From: Tetrahymena thermophila SB210
Taxonomy: Eukaryota > Ciliophora > Oligohymenophorea > Hymenostomatida > Tetrahymenidae
NCBI RefSeq assembly: GCF_000189635.1
Contig: NW_002476434.1
Coordinates: 2,046,001-2,110,000 of the forward strand
Direction of reading: 5' to 3'
Length of the DNA stretch: 64,000 nt
In this document: positions 15,001 to 28,769 of the stretch, piece after piece
Layout: every line of letters begins with the position of its first letter
Position numbering within the stretch: position 1 is the first letter of the stretch
Program-made: the position numbers and the translations under genes
The notes under the pieces: model-generated
The model's database searches: none
The model's input: only the letters and a program-made list of their open reading frames with translations
Told to the model about the DNA's origin: nothing

Positions 15001-15735
15001 TTTTTCTTATTTGATTAGGCATGATTATTGCTTTTTTATATAAATTTTCTTTTATAGATTTAGAAATGTAATTGAACTCAGTACTTTTCAGATTATTATT
15101 ATTTTTTTTGTATCAAAAATGTTTCTAGAGGATTTACATAATAAACATTTAAATGCATTAAAATATAAAACAATACAATGTTGTTAACTTCAAATAATTT
15201 TTGAATTATCTGTATAAAGATATACTTTGAATTAAGGATAAATAGACAATTTTAAATAGTTACTAATCTTAGAAAATCTAAATTGATCATTCCTATAAAA
15301 ACTTAAATACATCTTAAAATTATTCTTATTGATTCTTAAATTGTATAATATATTTTACTTGACTTCTAAACCTTTAAAATTTTTTACGAGTTCTCTCTAA
15401 ATTTTATTTCAATTTAAATTATGGAATATATCTAATTATACAAGCTAATTTAGAATTAGATTATTTCTTTGAAATAATTGTATCTGCGAAAGATATCAGT
15501 ATTAGTATAGAATTGTATATCATAAATATGAGAGAAAAAAGCAGGCACACATATAAGAAAATATTTGGAATATAATAGATAAAGTTATCTTTAATATTGT
15601 TGCTCTGAGTCTCGAAAACAATTGTTGCTAAAAAATTTAGAAGCATTATTTGGATACTTATTAATTCCATTTTATTCAACTGAGTTCTTTAGAAAGGCTA
15701 ATATCTTTGCAAGCAATATTGAAAATAACTTTAAA
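15000..15735. repeat. Direct repeat, copy 1 (3' gene end)
   Basis: This segment is a near copy of 20,577-21,320. The core (about 15,155-15,722) differs from the other copy at only scattered positions, for example the shared run CAATACAATGTTGTTAACTT. The outer part (about 15,000-15,155) is more diverged. The repeat covers the last 145 or so codons of the membrane-protein gene at 20,883-24,854 plus its 3' flank. It points to a duplication or gene-conversion event within the tandem family. Confidence 0.85.
15287..15735 (-). pseudogene. Detached 3' fragment of membrane-protein gene
   Basis: Read on the minus strand with the ciliate code, this fragment matches the last 145-150 residues of the neighbouring gene at 20,883-24,854, including QRYQPFQRTQLNKMELISIQ near its start, two hydrophobic segments, and a matching TGA at 15,287-15,289. 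Upstream of about 15,735 the similarity stops and an in-frame TGA follows within a few codons, so there is no route to an ATG or to the ectodomain. It is a truncated remnant left downstream of the gene at 16,120-20,139. It could be the end of a lost third array member or an ectopic copy. Its frame is still intact over the retained part, which suggests a recent origin. Confidence 0.75.
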
Positions 15736-16119
15736 AAGTAATTCAAGTAGAATGAATTTATAATTAAATTATTTAATATACCTGAACTAACAAAAAAAAT
15801 AAATAATAATTTTTAATCAAAAATTTAATTTTTTGATGAATTATAAATTAAAAATATAATTTCTTAAATTACATAATTAAATTAAAAAATTATTAAACTA
15901 ATATTTTTTAATAAAAACCAAAATAAAATTATTAAATAATAAATCTATTTTTATGTAAATCCAGGAATTAAATTCTTAATTCTCCACTTCCATAAGAATA
16001 TAATATTGCTATAATAAGTATTTAATAAAAGTTTGTCAAATAAATTAAATTTCATACACTATTATGAAGTAAATATGTAATCTTATATAAAACTTATTTA
16101 AAATAAATAAACTATTTAT
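15736..16119. other. AT-rich spacer
   Basis: This spacer lies between the 3' fragment and the stop of the next gene. I see no feature in it. The 40 or so bases beside the fragment weakly resemble sequence near 25,525-25,575, but in such AT-rich DNA this may be chance. Confidence 0.4.
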
Positions 16120-19100
16120 TCAGATTAAATCCTCTAGCTTTACAGAATTAAAAAGGTTATCAGAAGAATATTAAAACCTGATTATGCTTCTTACCTGATT
16201 CCTCAGTATTTTGAAATTTTTTCTTACTCTTTCTGTGTTTTGTTATTCTTGTGAGTTAGCAAAACATTTTTTTATGATAGAATTGTTAAAATAAGATTTC
16301 ATTTTATAAAAAATTAGTTCTTTAAGTGAATTTATTATCAAGAAGCCGTTATAAATGTTAAATAACAAAACAGCTGCAAGGCATAAATATAAGAAAATTG
16401 TTTAGAGTAAATTAATTATATTACTAGAAACTTAGTTTTCTGACTAAATTATTATAGCAGAAAAGAAGGATAGAATTAATATTTTTACACTAATTAATTC
16501 CATTCTATTAAGCAATTTTCTTTGAAAGGGCTGATAGCTTTGGAGGCAATAATGATAAATAAATAGGCATATTATAAATAAGCTATTCATGAATTAAATA
16601 TTTTAGAAGAAAATTTTTTAAATGATTAAAAATAACACCTTTAAAAAAAAGCGAACCATTTCCCAATAATAATAGTTTTGCTTGTATTCTTAATACAGGA
16701 ATCCAAACTAAAACAGAACTTAGATTTTGTTTAAATTGTTTCTATTTTTATAAAGATTGTACATTAAATAAGATGGTACGAGCACAGAATAAACCAATAT
16801 TCCACTAAGTGAAAAGCTATAATATTCCTTCCCTTTATAGCAAGGTATTGATAAGTCTATTAGAAGAGAGCTTTCACCATTATTAAATTTTCTACATAAG
16901 AGAGCATCCATGCAAATGCTTAAAATTTGATTGTAAAATACAATAAAAAGAACATAAGTTATAGTTAAATAGATGTTATATCTAAAGAATCTCTAGCTTG
17001 ATTTCTTAAAAATTCTCCTCATAAAAGGAAATAGTAGCACTATTGGCAAAATTATAAACGGTAATAGTAAATAAAATTTCAATCTGAGAAAACCGTAGTT
17101 GTCATTAGTTGGAAAAATGTCATATAGAAGGCAATTAACTGAGGCAAAACTGCTCTAAATAGGATTAACAGCATATTAAAGTGACATAGAAAGTATTGTG
17201 TCCTTTAAGTTGATCTCCAATTAATTTTGAAGAAAAATAATAATCGATGCATGAAATGATACAATTTTGATGTAGACTGAAGCTAAACCTAATTTAGTAA
17301 AACTAGTTCCTATAAAAATTATATTCATTTTCATGAGATACTGCTGATAAATGATATTCTAAATTTTATTAAAATTGCTATAAATAATAAAATAGATAAT
17401 TAGTATGAATGCTAATAGTCCTATTCCTATTTTTACATAATTCGCTGATATTGCTTCGCACTTAGAACATGAATATAATCCGTTGGTAGTATAAGTAGAA
17501 TTCCAATAATAACCATGTTCATCACAACTTTGACACTCATTGCCAACTCTTCCCTCCGAACAAAGTTAATTACCAATTCCACTACCTCCAATACAAGATT
17601 TCAAATGACCAAACTGACATTTGTAAACCAAACTATTATCTATTTCATAACTTTATCTCCAATATCCAGGATTGAGTTCTGTGTAGTTTAAGTAGCATTT
17701 AGAGAAAAATTGAATATCGCAGGGAATACATTAAAAAATATCATCTCTATAATTGGCTGACATATTATCGCAGTATTTACACTCATATAGTTAGCTCTCT
17801 TCATCAGTAGTTATCTTTTTTTATCCTTAAGTACACTCCCCTATTGAAAATGTAATACCTTACTTAAATTAAATATTAATTAAAGCATTTAAATTAAAGG
17901 TTTGATCAGGATCAAATACAAAAACTAAATAAGGATATGCTGAATTTATTTCTTTTAAAATTATTTTCACTTTCTAAAATGAAATTTAATAGAAATTCTG
18001 TATATTTGGTTAAAAAAAGTCATATAAATTTCCTGAAAATATTTCATCTTTTAACCTAATATTATCTTACTAAGTTAAATCATCTCTCAAAAGCTCATAA
18101 ATACTTTAAAGTTAAAAACTTCCATTGATAAAAGTAGTTGATCTTAAAAAAACTAATTCAAGAATGAAAATATAGGTTGAGCTTGGTATTAAACTCATTT
18201 TACTTGTTTTGGGATACTCAATTAATTTATATTCTTTTTCTTAGTAATTTGAAATATACTCAATGACTTATTTTATTTAGAAGACTTCATTATAAAAATA
18301 TATATCTTTATCTAAATAAGTAGAATTATTGTTTTTAAACTCTAAATTTTGATAATCTAATTAATAAGCTATATTATTTTAGAAAGAAATCGCTCCACCA
18401 AATAAAGCATAGTTATCCTAAAATAAAACGCTCGTGATATTATAGAAAAGAGTGCTAAAAAAAGATATTGCTCCACCAAATTTTTTGCTTGTGCAATTTT
18501 TAAAAGTAGATTTGTTTACTGTTATATTTGGAGACTTATAAAAAAATAAGCATCCACCATTCGACAGGGTAATCATATTATGAAACTCACTTTACTCTAT
18601 TTATACTGATTTATTAATTAAATGGTCTTTGTTAAAGTCTAAAAGAAATCTGGAATCATATCCTCCTAAATTAGCATAAATTCTTTAAATAACTATATAT
18701 TTAATTCCTGAATTTTTATTTTCTAATTAATTGATAATAAGCAATGAGCGATCACTTTAACCATTATTAAAATTCATTAGCCAATCACTTTTTTAAAATA
18801 TATACTCGGTGCTGTAGTTTTATAACAATTTAAATTAACTTAGATTTTAATAATTTTATTCTAATTTAAAATTTGAATCAAGCAATTAAAACACTTCATT
18901 ATTATAAACTCTAATCAAATTTTATTAATAAAAGCAATTTCTAACTTATATTTAACTAAGTGTTATATTTTTTATTGCATTAAAGTCAAGCAATTTAGAA
19001 TTTAAGCTAAAATTTTCTATGCTTAAATAATTTATTTACACATTATTTATATCTTCAAAATAAAATATATTTTCATTAATGATTTTAAAAAATGAAGATA

Positions 19101-20139
19101 ACTTAATTTTATTGATTATTAAATTATCAATATTTTCAAATTCAAATCTATATTTTATGAAAAATTTATCTAAGTTAAATATAGAATTTATATTTAAATC
19201 AATATTATGTATTTAAATATTTTTAACTTTCCTGATCACTAGTAACATATCAGACTATTTATTTAGTGTTTATATATCACCAATTACTAAATTTTTTGAT
19301 CCTCCATCAAACGCAAACAAAGAAAATGGTAACTAGGATAGTTCCGAATTATCCAAAATACTGTTAATTTAAAGTAATTCAGTTGTAAAAGTAATAATTT
19401 AAAAAAAAGCAGGCAATAGAATAACTTTATCAATAATAACCTTTAAACCATCAAGTTATAAAAATAAACTACTTGGATTTAAATTTTACACCTTTAGTTC
19501 ATCAATTTTAATAATATTAGATTATTAGATATTAATTTAACTATGATTATATAATGTCATTTTTTTGATACTTATATATTCACCTATAAAACTATAATCT
19601 GCCATATATAAGAATTCATTTTAAATTTCAAATTTTTAAATTGTAATATTTTTGCTCGTTACACTTAGGCCTTAAAACTTAAAGCCTGAGAGCTCACTTA
19701 TCATTATATCGCTATCAGAGCTTATTTCTATTAGATGTGTTTATTAATTTGCGATTATCATACTTGCAGAAAACTAGCTAATTTAAACTGTTTAAATATT
19801 TTTTAGGCTTAATAATTACGAATTGCTCTTGCTTTCAATATTTGTCAAATTTACCTTTCCCAACTCTAATTAATTTATTTGATTTGAAATTAATGTTTTA
19901 TTCACAATGCAGCTGTTTAAAACCAAATCTAGAGAAATTGAATCTTTGCTTTAAAGTTAAATTTCATACTCATTTTAGATAAAATCGATTTTCTAATTAA
20001 CCAAAGCTTGAATTATTTAAATATCACAGCTATTCTATTATTTTGTAGTATCTAAGCTATTTTATTACAAATTTAGCATACGCGCTTTTATAAATACAAT
20101 AAATGCAATAAAATTTACAATTAGTTTTAGTAGATTCAT
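16120..20139 (-). CDS. Multi-pass membrane protein, beta-helix ectodomain
   Basis: A 1,339-residue single-exon ORF runs from ATG 20,139 to TGA 16,120-16,122. It has an N-terminal hydrophobic signal-like segment (about residues 2-18). A long Asn/Ile/Leu-rich ectodomain (to about 750) shows the repetitive hydrophobic periodicity of a right-handed beta-helix and carries two GGAI motifs (KKFGGAISFF near 553, LFGGAISF near 580), like polymorphic-outer-membrane-type repeats. A Cys-rich module (about 765-895) has many CxxC-type pairs, resembling growth-factor-receptor/EGF-like modules. Several hydrophobic segments follow (about 900-1,270), with a conserved stretch FGFLYQEYKQNYYYWEMVR near 1,145. The C-terminal tail is basic. 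Large families of this architecture are common in Tetrahymena and usually annotated only as transmembrane proteins. It is the downstream member of a tandem pair. A role at the cell surface is inferred; ligand and function are unknown. Confidence 0.9.
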
Positions 20140-20576
20140 TTAGAGATAATTAATTTTATATCTTTCTTTATTTTTTTGTAATTAAGATAATTTTTTTAAA
20201 CAAAAGAATTATATCGTTATAGTTGTTCATAAAAGAAAGATCAAATAGATAAGTTAATATATTTACTTTTTATTCCAGAATGTACACATTATTTATGATA
20301 AAAAATAGAAAAAAATAAAATAGCTTCATTTAAATGCTTAATTAGTTATTAAAAATATTCAAATTTTATAAAATGCTTTATTATTAGGCTGATTTTATGA
20401 TTAAATAAAAGTCATTTTTTGAGTAATTATTTACTAAAGATATATTACTATCAATAAGTATTTTTTGTATCAATATGAATAACTAATTTATGGAGAATGA
20501 ATAAAACAAAGTCTTAAATAAAAGTATAAATTTGTTTTTAATTTTCACAAATATAAATTTTGAGAATTAATTTTTG
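20140..20576. other. Intergenic spacer with tandem-gene 5' flank
   Basis: This stretch lies between the start of one paralogue and the repeat that carries the 3' end of the other. It is AT-rich with no gene. It must hold the promoter of the gene at 16,120-20,139, but I recognise no specific element. Confidence 0.4.
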
Positions 20577-21320
20577 TTTTTTATTTTATTTTTGTAATTT
20601 GATTCAGCGCAATTATTACTTTTTGCCTAATTTTTATTAAGAAAACAAATTTTCTTTTATTAATTTTGAAATGTAATTCAGAATGTTTCAGATTATTTTT
20701 TCTTGTCAAAAATTATCTTTAAGGGTTTAGATGTATACACTTATATGCATTAAAATATAAAACAATACAATGTTGTTAACTTCAAATAATTTTTGAATTA
20801 TCTCTATAAAGATATACTTTGTATTAAGGATAAAGAGACAATTTATTTTTAATAGTTACTAATCTTAGAAAATCTAAAGTGATCATTCCTATAAAAACTT
20901 AAATATGTCTTAAAATTATTCTTATTGATTCTTAAATTGTATAATATATTTTACTTGACTTCTAAATCTTTAAAAATTTTTACGAGTTCTCTCTAAATTT
21001 TATTTCAATTTAAATTATGGAATATATCTAATTATACAAGCTAATTTAGAATTAGATTATATCTTTGAAATAATAGTTTCTGCAAAAGATATCAATATTA
21101 GTATAGAGTTGTATGTCATAAATATGAGAGAAAAAAGCAGGCACACATATAAGAAAATGTTTGGAATATAATCTATAAAGTTATCTTAAATATTATTGCT
21201 CTGAGTCTAGAAAACAATTGTTGCTATAAAATTTAGAAGCACTATTTGGATACTTATCAATTCCATTTTATTCAACTGCGTTCTTTAGAAAGGCTAATAT
21301 CTTTGCAAGCAATATTAATA
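20577..21320. repeat. Direct repeat, copy 2 (intact gene end)
   Basis: This is the partner of 15,000-15,735. Here the segment is continuous with an intact gene (20,883-24,854), so this copy is probably the source. The best-matching part starts at about 20,750, and similarity ends near 21,318 inside the coding region. Confidence 0.85.
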
Positions 21321-24300
21321 AAAAATTAAAAGAATTATGAATAAACTGTTCATGAGCTGCTTATTCTAAAAGAAAATTTTTTAAATTATCAGAAAGGACA
21401 CCTTAACAGAAAAGCGCGCTATTTCCCAAAAATAAAATTGCTTTTTATATTCTTAATACAGAAATCCGAATTAGAAAAGAGTTTATATACAATTCAGTTT
21501 ATTCCTGTTTGATATGAGACTGTAAATTAAGTAAGATGGTACTAAAATAGAATATAACACTAATCCTCCTAATGAAAATATATAATACTGATGGCGTTAG
21601 CTGCAAGGAACTGCTAGATCAATTTATAGAGCTTTTTCTCCATTTCCAAAGCTTCTGCAAGTCAAAGAGTCAAGACAGACACTAAGGATTTGGTTGTAAA
21701 AAACTATAAAGAGAGTGTAAATTATAGTAAAAGATATATTATATTTTAGATATCTTGCACTTGATTTTTTACAGAAGAATCTAATCAAAGGTAAAAATAG
21801 CACTAAAGGGATTACTAATAAAGGCAGTGTCAAGTATAATTTTAATTTTACTATGCCATAATACTACTAATTAGGAAATATATCATAAACTGCACAATTA
21901 ATTGAAACAAAACTTGTTTGTAATGGACTTGAATATTGAATCGACTATTCTATTAATGTGTCTTTGACGCTTATTTCAAGTTAGTTTTAGACGAAACCTA
22001 AGAGAGAAGCATTAAATGATAGAATCTTTATAAAAACAGAAGCAAGCCCAAATTTTGTAAAGCTAGTACCGATGAAAGCCATATGCATTCTTAATAAGTA
22101 ATGTTGATAAATTTAATTTTATATCTTTTTAAAATTGCTATTAATCAAAAGAAAAAGTATCATGATAAACAAGGTGGTTCCTACCCAAATTTTAATTGCA
22201 TTTGATTAAATATCATCACATTTAACGCAAGAGTAGAGACTGTTTGATGTATAAGTTGCATTCCAATAAGAGGAAGTTTCATCACATACCGAGCACTCAT
22301 TTCCTATTCGTCCTTCTGAGCAGAGCTCATTTCCAAACCCACTTCCACCTATACAAGATTATTAGCTTGTACTTTGACATTTATATATAAATCTTTTATC
22401 TACTTGAAGTGACTCCCTCCAATAACCTTGATTAAGCAAAGTATAGTTTAAGTAGCACTAAGAAAATATCTAGCTATCACATTGCTAGCACTCAAACAAA
22501 TCATTCCTATAATTTGCAGACATAGCTTCACAATATTTACACATATACCTTGAGGTGTCTAAAGTGGTAAATTAAACTTTTTACTAACCTTAAATACAAT
22601 CGCGAGATGATAATTCTATATCAATCAGTGATTCAATACCATAAATAAAATTAAATTTAAATTGCTTTAAACCAGAATTTGGTTAGAACAAAAGGTATGC
22701 TTAATTTTATTTGAATTCTTTCAAGTTTATTTCATAATTTAGATACTAACTAATATCTCCTACATTTTATAATTATTTTTATGGCTGGTAAAAGTTATAC
22801 AAATTTCCAAAGAAAATGTTATTTATAGTAGTTGGGTTCACTTTTTTCATTTTAGAATTATCATTTTTAAAGAAATTTAAATCAATTAGAATAATATAAA
22901 TAGAGCCTGGAATGAGATAAGCTTTCGAATCAGAAATAGAAACTCTTCTAAGTAGGTAATTTTATTAAAAATAATTAGGAATGTATTCAAATATTTAATT
23001 TATTTGAAAACAAGAGGTATAATCATACAAGTCGTTATCTAAGTAAGTTGATGTATTGTTTTTAAAATTTATATTTACTAAATTTTTTTCATTTCCTTAT
23101 GAATCAATAGAAATACCACCTCCAAAAAGAGCTGAATTACTTTGTAAATTCAAATTACTAAAATTTATAATTTAAAAAGTCTTGACAAATATAGCCCCTC
23201 CAAATTTATTGCTTACACAATTTGTAAAATTTGATGAAGTAATTTCTAAACTATTTAAAACATAAAACCTCAAGCAACCTCCATTTTAATAGGATTTCAT
23301 ATTCTGAAAAGTACTTTTATTGATTTTTAAATCTTTCAATGAATTAGTTACTGAAAGAAATCTAGAATCAAATCCTCCAAAATCTGCAAAACAGTTTTCA
23401 ATTTATAGATTAGTAATTTGAAAATACTATCTCTCAAAATCTCCCATAATAATTAAAGACCTTGACCCATCCATATCATCGTAAGCTTTTAACCACTCAG
23501 TTTATTAAGTTTTTTAATCCTTATCATTTTTACTGAGTGGTTAGAAATAACTGAAATTCGGAGAGTTAGAATCAAGAATGAAGCTAGAATTTGATATTGT
23601 AGCTATATTAGTTTTTTCAAAACTAATTAAATCTGTTTTAAAAAAGCAATTCTTCAATCGAATACCTTCTAAATAAAAGCTATCAGATCTTGAAACTGTT
23701 ATTAATTTTGATTCAAGTAAAATATTTTCAATCAAGAATGATTTTATTATTATGCTTTGTACTTCATCAAATGTAAACATATTATTTTAAATAACTTATG
23801 TAGCCGATGTAAAATTAAGATTATTTATTTGAACACTTAAAGCGTCAGTTATGAATACAATACTGTCATCAATGTCAAGATATTTTTGATTTATATTTAA
23901 ATCAAATCTGTCAATAGTGATTTTTTCTACATTAGTGACTGATAAACTTGATAGAGCGATATCTTTGTCAAATTTGATATGACCTATTTTTAAATTTAGG
24001 GTTAAGTGGTCGAAATAAATTTCAACAGATTTTATTTTTAATTTATCTTGCATTTAACATATCTTTTAAATTTAATACAATTCGTTAATTAGATTATTAT
24101 TTTAATCTTCCTCAGTTTCAAAATAAACTTATTTTGATCCTATAATAAGATTTTCTATCAAAACATTCTTGCTGATAAAAGGTAGAGTAGATCCATCTTT
24201 ACTTTTAGAAAATACATTTTTCACATAAATTGAGTTGGTTGATCTGATTTGTAATTTAATGATATTAATAATATGAATATTTTCTATCATCATATCTGAA

Positions 24301-24854
24301 TTACTTAATAAAATTAAAGAATCTTATTTTACATAATAACTATTTAAGTAAAGATAATTTATTTTCATATGATTTCCATTTAAATTTATGCTATTTGAAT
24401 TTATGCTTGATAATTTATTAATGCTAATACTATCTTTAGATATTATTTCAATAAGATTGTTTTATCCATTAATCTTACAATCTTTCACAAAGATATTATT
24501 AATTTGAGTTGAATTTTTGCATTAAAATTTTATGATACTTTTATTATTGCTCGTAAGATTATTTAATTCAATATTATTTATTTGTAAGCTAAAATTTGTG
24601 TTTAAAAGTAAAGTCTTATTTACTAAACAGTCACTAACTTCCAAATTAAATTCCTATTAATTTAAATCCCCTAGTTAAATTACATAGTCATCTAATTTGT
24701 ACTAAATAGATTAACTATCAAGATACTTAATTAATTTTTCATCACAAATGTTCTAATTGTCTACTATATCATTATCATTCTAGTGTTTAACCTCTACATT
24801 AGTAACTAAATATGCAAAGTTACATAATAATATTAAGAAATATACTTTTATCAT
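20883..24854 (-). CDS. Multi-pass membrane protein, tandem paralogue
   Basis: A 1,323-residue single-exon ORF runs from ATG 24,854 to TGA 20,883-20,885. It is collinear with the neighbour at 16,120-20,139: a signal-like N-terminus (MIKVYFLILLCNFAYL), an Asn/Ile/Leu-rich beta-helix-like ectodomain with NKFGGAIFV near 550 and LFGGGISI near 578, a Cys-rich module at about 750-880, and a multi-pass region from about 885 with FQFGFLYQEYKKQFYFWE near 1,135. The C-terminal half is clearly more alike between the two proteins than the N-terminal half, as if the ectodomain diversifies while the membrane part is kept. Its 3' end is duplicated at 15,000-15,735. A cell-surface role is inferred; function unknown. 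Confidence 0.9.
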
Positions 24855-25818
24855 TTATTTATTTGGTTTGCTTTTTTTTTTGCAATTAGATATTAATTTT
24901 GATATAAATTATTATAAAAGAATCAACTAATTCGCTTAATTTTAATATTTTACGCAATCTTTTAGAGAAATATAGCATCTTTAATAGTTATATTTAGAAG
25001 AAAAAAAATATATGAAATGTTTAGTATTGCACCTTAATAAATGAATTAAACAGGACATTAATCTATATCATGTGTTATATTTTATAAGGATAATTTAATG
25101 TTGCATTCCATTTATTCTTAAATCAAATTAATTTTATTCATATTGTTAAATTTATAGAAGAAAATGATCTAAAAAAATAAATAATATAGCTCTAATGACC
25201 ACTTTTTTTAAGAAACGAGGTTATTTCATAAATTGGTGTTATAAATTATACTAAAAATAAGATGAATATAACACCTTACTTGAAAATGATAATTGCTAAT
25301 ACAATTTTTAAAGCTATTAAAACTTTTATATTACAAAAAAATGTAAATTAGCTATTCTCAATATATTTATGCTACCTTTGTTATCAAAATCAAATTTATC
25401 GATCTTATTAATTAGAAAGAATATTTTAACTTAATATTAAGATTACTTTATTTTTTTTAAGTAATTTAATAGATACAAATTAATATGATGAATTTTTAAT
25501 TTCAAAAAATAATATTTAAAATAAATTTAAAAAGTAACTAAAGTAGAATGATTTACCATTAAAATATTTAATTTCTCTTATTTTATATTTGTTTCAATAA
25601 ATATAATGTGCTATCTATCAAATTAATTTATAATTATAAATCTAAACGTATCCCCTGACAAAATCTTAAATTTCAAAGAAAAAAATGGGCAGTGTATATC
25701 AAAAAATTGGTGAATTTTGACATAATTTATGGAGATCAATAAAAAATTAAAAGTAAAAAACAATATTAAATGCAAACAATTAAAAGAAATTTGTCTAACT
25801 GTTATTTAATATATTAAA
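24855..25818. other. AT-rich intergenic region
   Basis: This region lies between the start of the membrane-protein gene and the stop of the LRR gene, both on the minus strand. I see no gene or recognisable motif. It should contain the upstream gene's terminator and the downstream gene's promoter. Confidence 0.4.
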
Positions 25819-28497
25819 TCATTAAGCAAATACTAACCTATGAACTCTTCTCATAAAAATATATTTATGATGCTTTCTATTCGAATAAGGGAATTTACAC
25901 TTCAATTTAATCAAATATTTTAGCTTAGAAAGTTCTATTTACAAATTATTAGCAAATAGTTACTAGCTGTATTAGTCTGCAAATTTTATTTTGAGACTCA
26001 ATTAAATTAAATATCTCCAATTACAAGATTCTTCAATAAGGATATGAAAATCTTCTCTAGATATATTATTAATTGGATTAATGCTAAATTTGATTATTTT
26101 AATATTAGGGATATTTTTTATACCTTAAACAAGAAACTTAAAACCTTTTTTACCAATAAAATTGCTTTTACCTAAAGAGAATGAAAAGCTTACTAAATTA
26201 TTCAAATATTTCAAATTTTATTCAATATATTTAGCGCCCATTTCGCTTATGTTATTTGATTAAGATATTTTTAAATGCAATTTTTACAAATTTTGTAAAT
26301 ATTTGAATGAAAAAGCCAAATTTCTTGCTCCTTCAGCATGAACTGCATTTGGTAGAATTTCGATATACAATCTCTATAAAAAACAAAGTCTTTATAAAGC
26401 CTATGTAAGAGATAAAATTCCTTCTGCTTAGATATTTTACTTATCAACAGAGACATAAAGTTCTGTTAATGCATAATTTTCATCAATAATATCTGATTAG
26501 TCTTTAATAATGTGTTGTTAATATTATTATTATGCATTTTCTAAGTCTTACCTTAATGGCAAATTAAAAAAAAGCACTTTCTATCTTTTAAATTTAATGC
26601 ATTTCAGACAAAATAATTGAAAGTTATTCTATTCTAATTGTTTTAATTCTTAAGGAAGACTTACAAATTATAGGATAAATAACTTATCTAAATTTAGTTA
26701 AATGCTTTATAGATTTTTAAGTTCACAAATAGATCTATAAAGTTCTAATCCAGCTCTTTTTTCTATATTTGACTCAGTATTAATTTCTAATTAGAGACTA
26801 TTTAAGTTTTTTAAGCACTTAAGACAATTTGAAAGCTCAATGAATAATAAATTATTGAATTCTGGATCAAAATTTAAATGTAATTTTAAATCACATAAAT
26901 GTTAACTCAATGCCTAAAATCCTTTCTACACAAAAACCATTCCATTTGGACTTATTTTATTATTTTTATCAATTAGAATTGATAGTTTTTGTAATTTTTG
27001 CAAGTTTTAAATAGCTAATCCAAATTGTTAAAATCCTTTTTCTCCAATAAAATTATTTTTTCCATAATAAAAATACAATTCTTTTAATTCATTTAAATCT
27101 TAAACTCCTTCAAAAAATCCCTATATTCCTTCTATATTTATAAAATTGTCATCCCCAAATTGAATATTAAGCTTTTATAGCTTTTTTAAGTTTCTAATAC
27201 CCTTTCCTATATTAATAGCTCCTTAAGATTTAATTTTATTCCATTTTTAAATAATAATTTGTAGTTCCTCAAGTAAAACTAAATTAGATAGTGCATTACC
27301 AATACCCTAGCAACCTATTTCTCCTATTTCACTATTAGCATAAATACTCAGCACAAGAAACCTTAAATTTATTAGTTGTTTAATTCCTTCAGATATGATT
27401 TCCATCTATTTTTAACCAATATTTATATCTTCTAAGTTTAATTTTAAATCTATTAAATCAGAAAATGACCCTATACCATCTCTCAACGCTTCAGCACCCT
27501 CAATATCTAATATTAATAGATTTACTTTTAATTCTAAACAAATGATTCCAATATTATTATGATCACTTAAATTTTAGTACATACTTTAACTCATTTAATT
27601 TTAATTTTTCCTTTAAAATTGTAATTACTTGATATAATTCATATTAAATTATTTTTGTGATAGCTGAGGTAAAAATTATATCAAAGAAATCATCTAAAGA
27701 ATTGAAGCCTAATAAATTTAAACATCTATCTTATGAACTAATTTAAGGAGTTAAAGATTTTAATTTAAAAGTTTAATATCTTCATTGTTAATAATGCAGT
27801 CTAATAAAAATATGCTAATTCTTTTAACTTAACTTAAACTTTTAAAAGTTTCTGCTAATTTTGAAATGGAAATTTATTGTTTTCTATTAAAACGTAAATT
27901 AAGAGTTATTTCTTAAAGATGAGTTAAATTTATTAAATTCAATCCTGCTTGAAAACCATTTTAGTCTAAATTAATTTTGTTGAGAATGATTGTTAGTTTA
28001 TTAAGATATTATAATTTTTATATTTGTTAATTAATATTTTAGATAAATTCAGAATTTACTTAGTTTCCTCTAGATATTTAAATAAAAAGCTGTATAAGAG
28101 CTTCTTACTAGCAGATAAAATTAACCAAATCATTTAATTTTATATCACAATTGTTGTTGTGCTTTCCTAAAATGAATTTGAATCTTTTTAGAGAGTTTAA
28201 ATTCTTGAAAGATTATATTAACTAAGAAATGTCTATTTTTATATGGTTAAATCTGGCTATAGTTATTTCAAGTTTATCTAATTTTTAGAATGGCTTTATA
28301 AAGTCATAAAAATTCTGTGCTTCCTAAATATTGTTGCTTAATTTTGATGGCAAAATTATTTTAAATTTTTATATTTATTAGCAATTCTCTAATTTGAGTA
28401 GGTTTATTCTAAAATTTCTAATTTCATTATTAACAAATGTGCAGTAGCTTATTTTTTTAATTATTTCAATATTTTTCTCAAAGTCTAACTCCTCCAT
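25819..28497 (-). CDS. Leucine-rich-repeat (RNI-like) protein
   Basis: The frame is open from ATG 28,497 to TGA 25,819-25,821 (892 residues), with irregular leucine-rich repeats of the ribonuclease-inhibitor-like type abundant in ciliates. Units such as LVLLEELQIII, GKGIRNLKKLQKLNI and FGLAIQNLQKLQKLSILID recur from about residue 300 onward. There is no signal peptide and no kinase domain. Coding-like sequence in the same frame continues upstream of this ATG to about 28,626. A plausible longer model starts at ATG 28,768 (99-base first exon) with a 43-base GT..AG intron at 28,627-28,669. Odd point: at about 27,568-27,725 a different frame gives a much more LRR-like peptide (LNLLGFNSLDDFF ... 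LKYVLKF) than the main frame, which stays open but looks scrambled. This suggests two compensating indels or a sequence error. Function probably protein-protein binding. Confidence 0.8.
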
Positions 28498-28769
28498 ATA
28501 GATATTTTTATACTTTAAAATTTAAATATTACTTTCAAATAATTCTAATTTAATTCTAATTAAAATTTTATTGTTGGATAGCTTATTATTTAATAATAAT
28601 TTTTTTTCAGAATTCGTTTCTTGTTTCTTGAAATTAGGTGATAATTAAATAAAAAATCAAAAATATTACCTTTATGATAAAATTAAATTGCAAAAAATTA
28701 ACTTAAAATTAAAAAAAAAACTAAAATATTTTGAAGTAAAAACTAAAAATTAGGAAATTATATATCATA

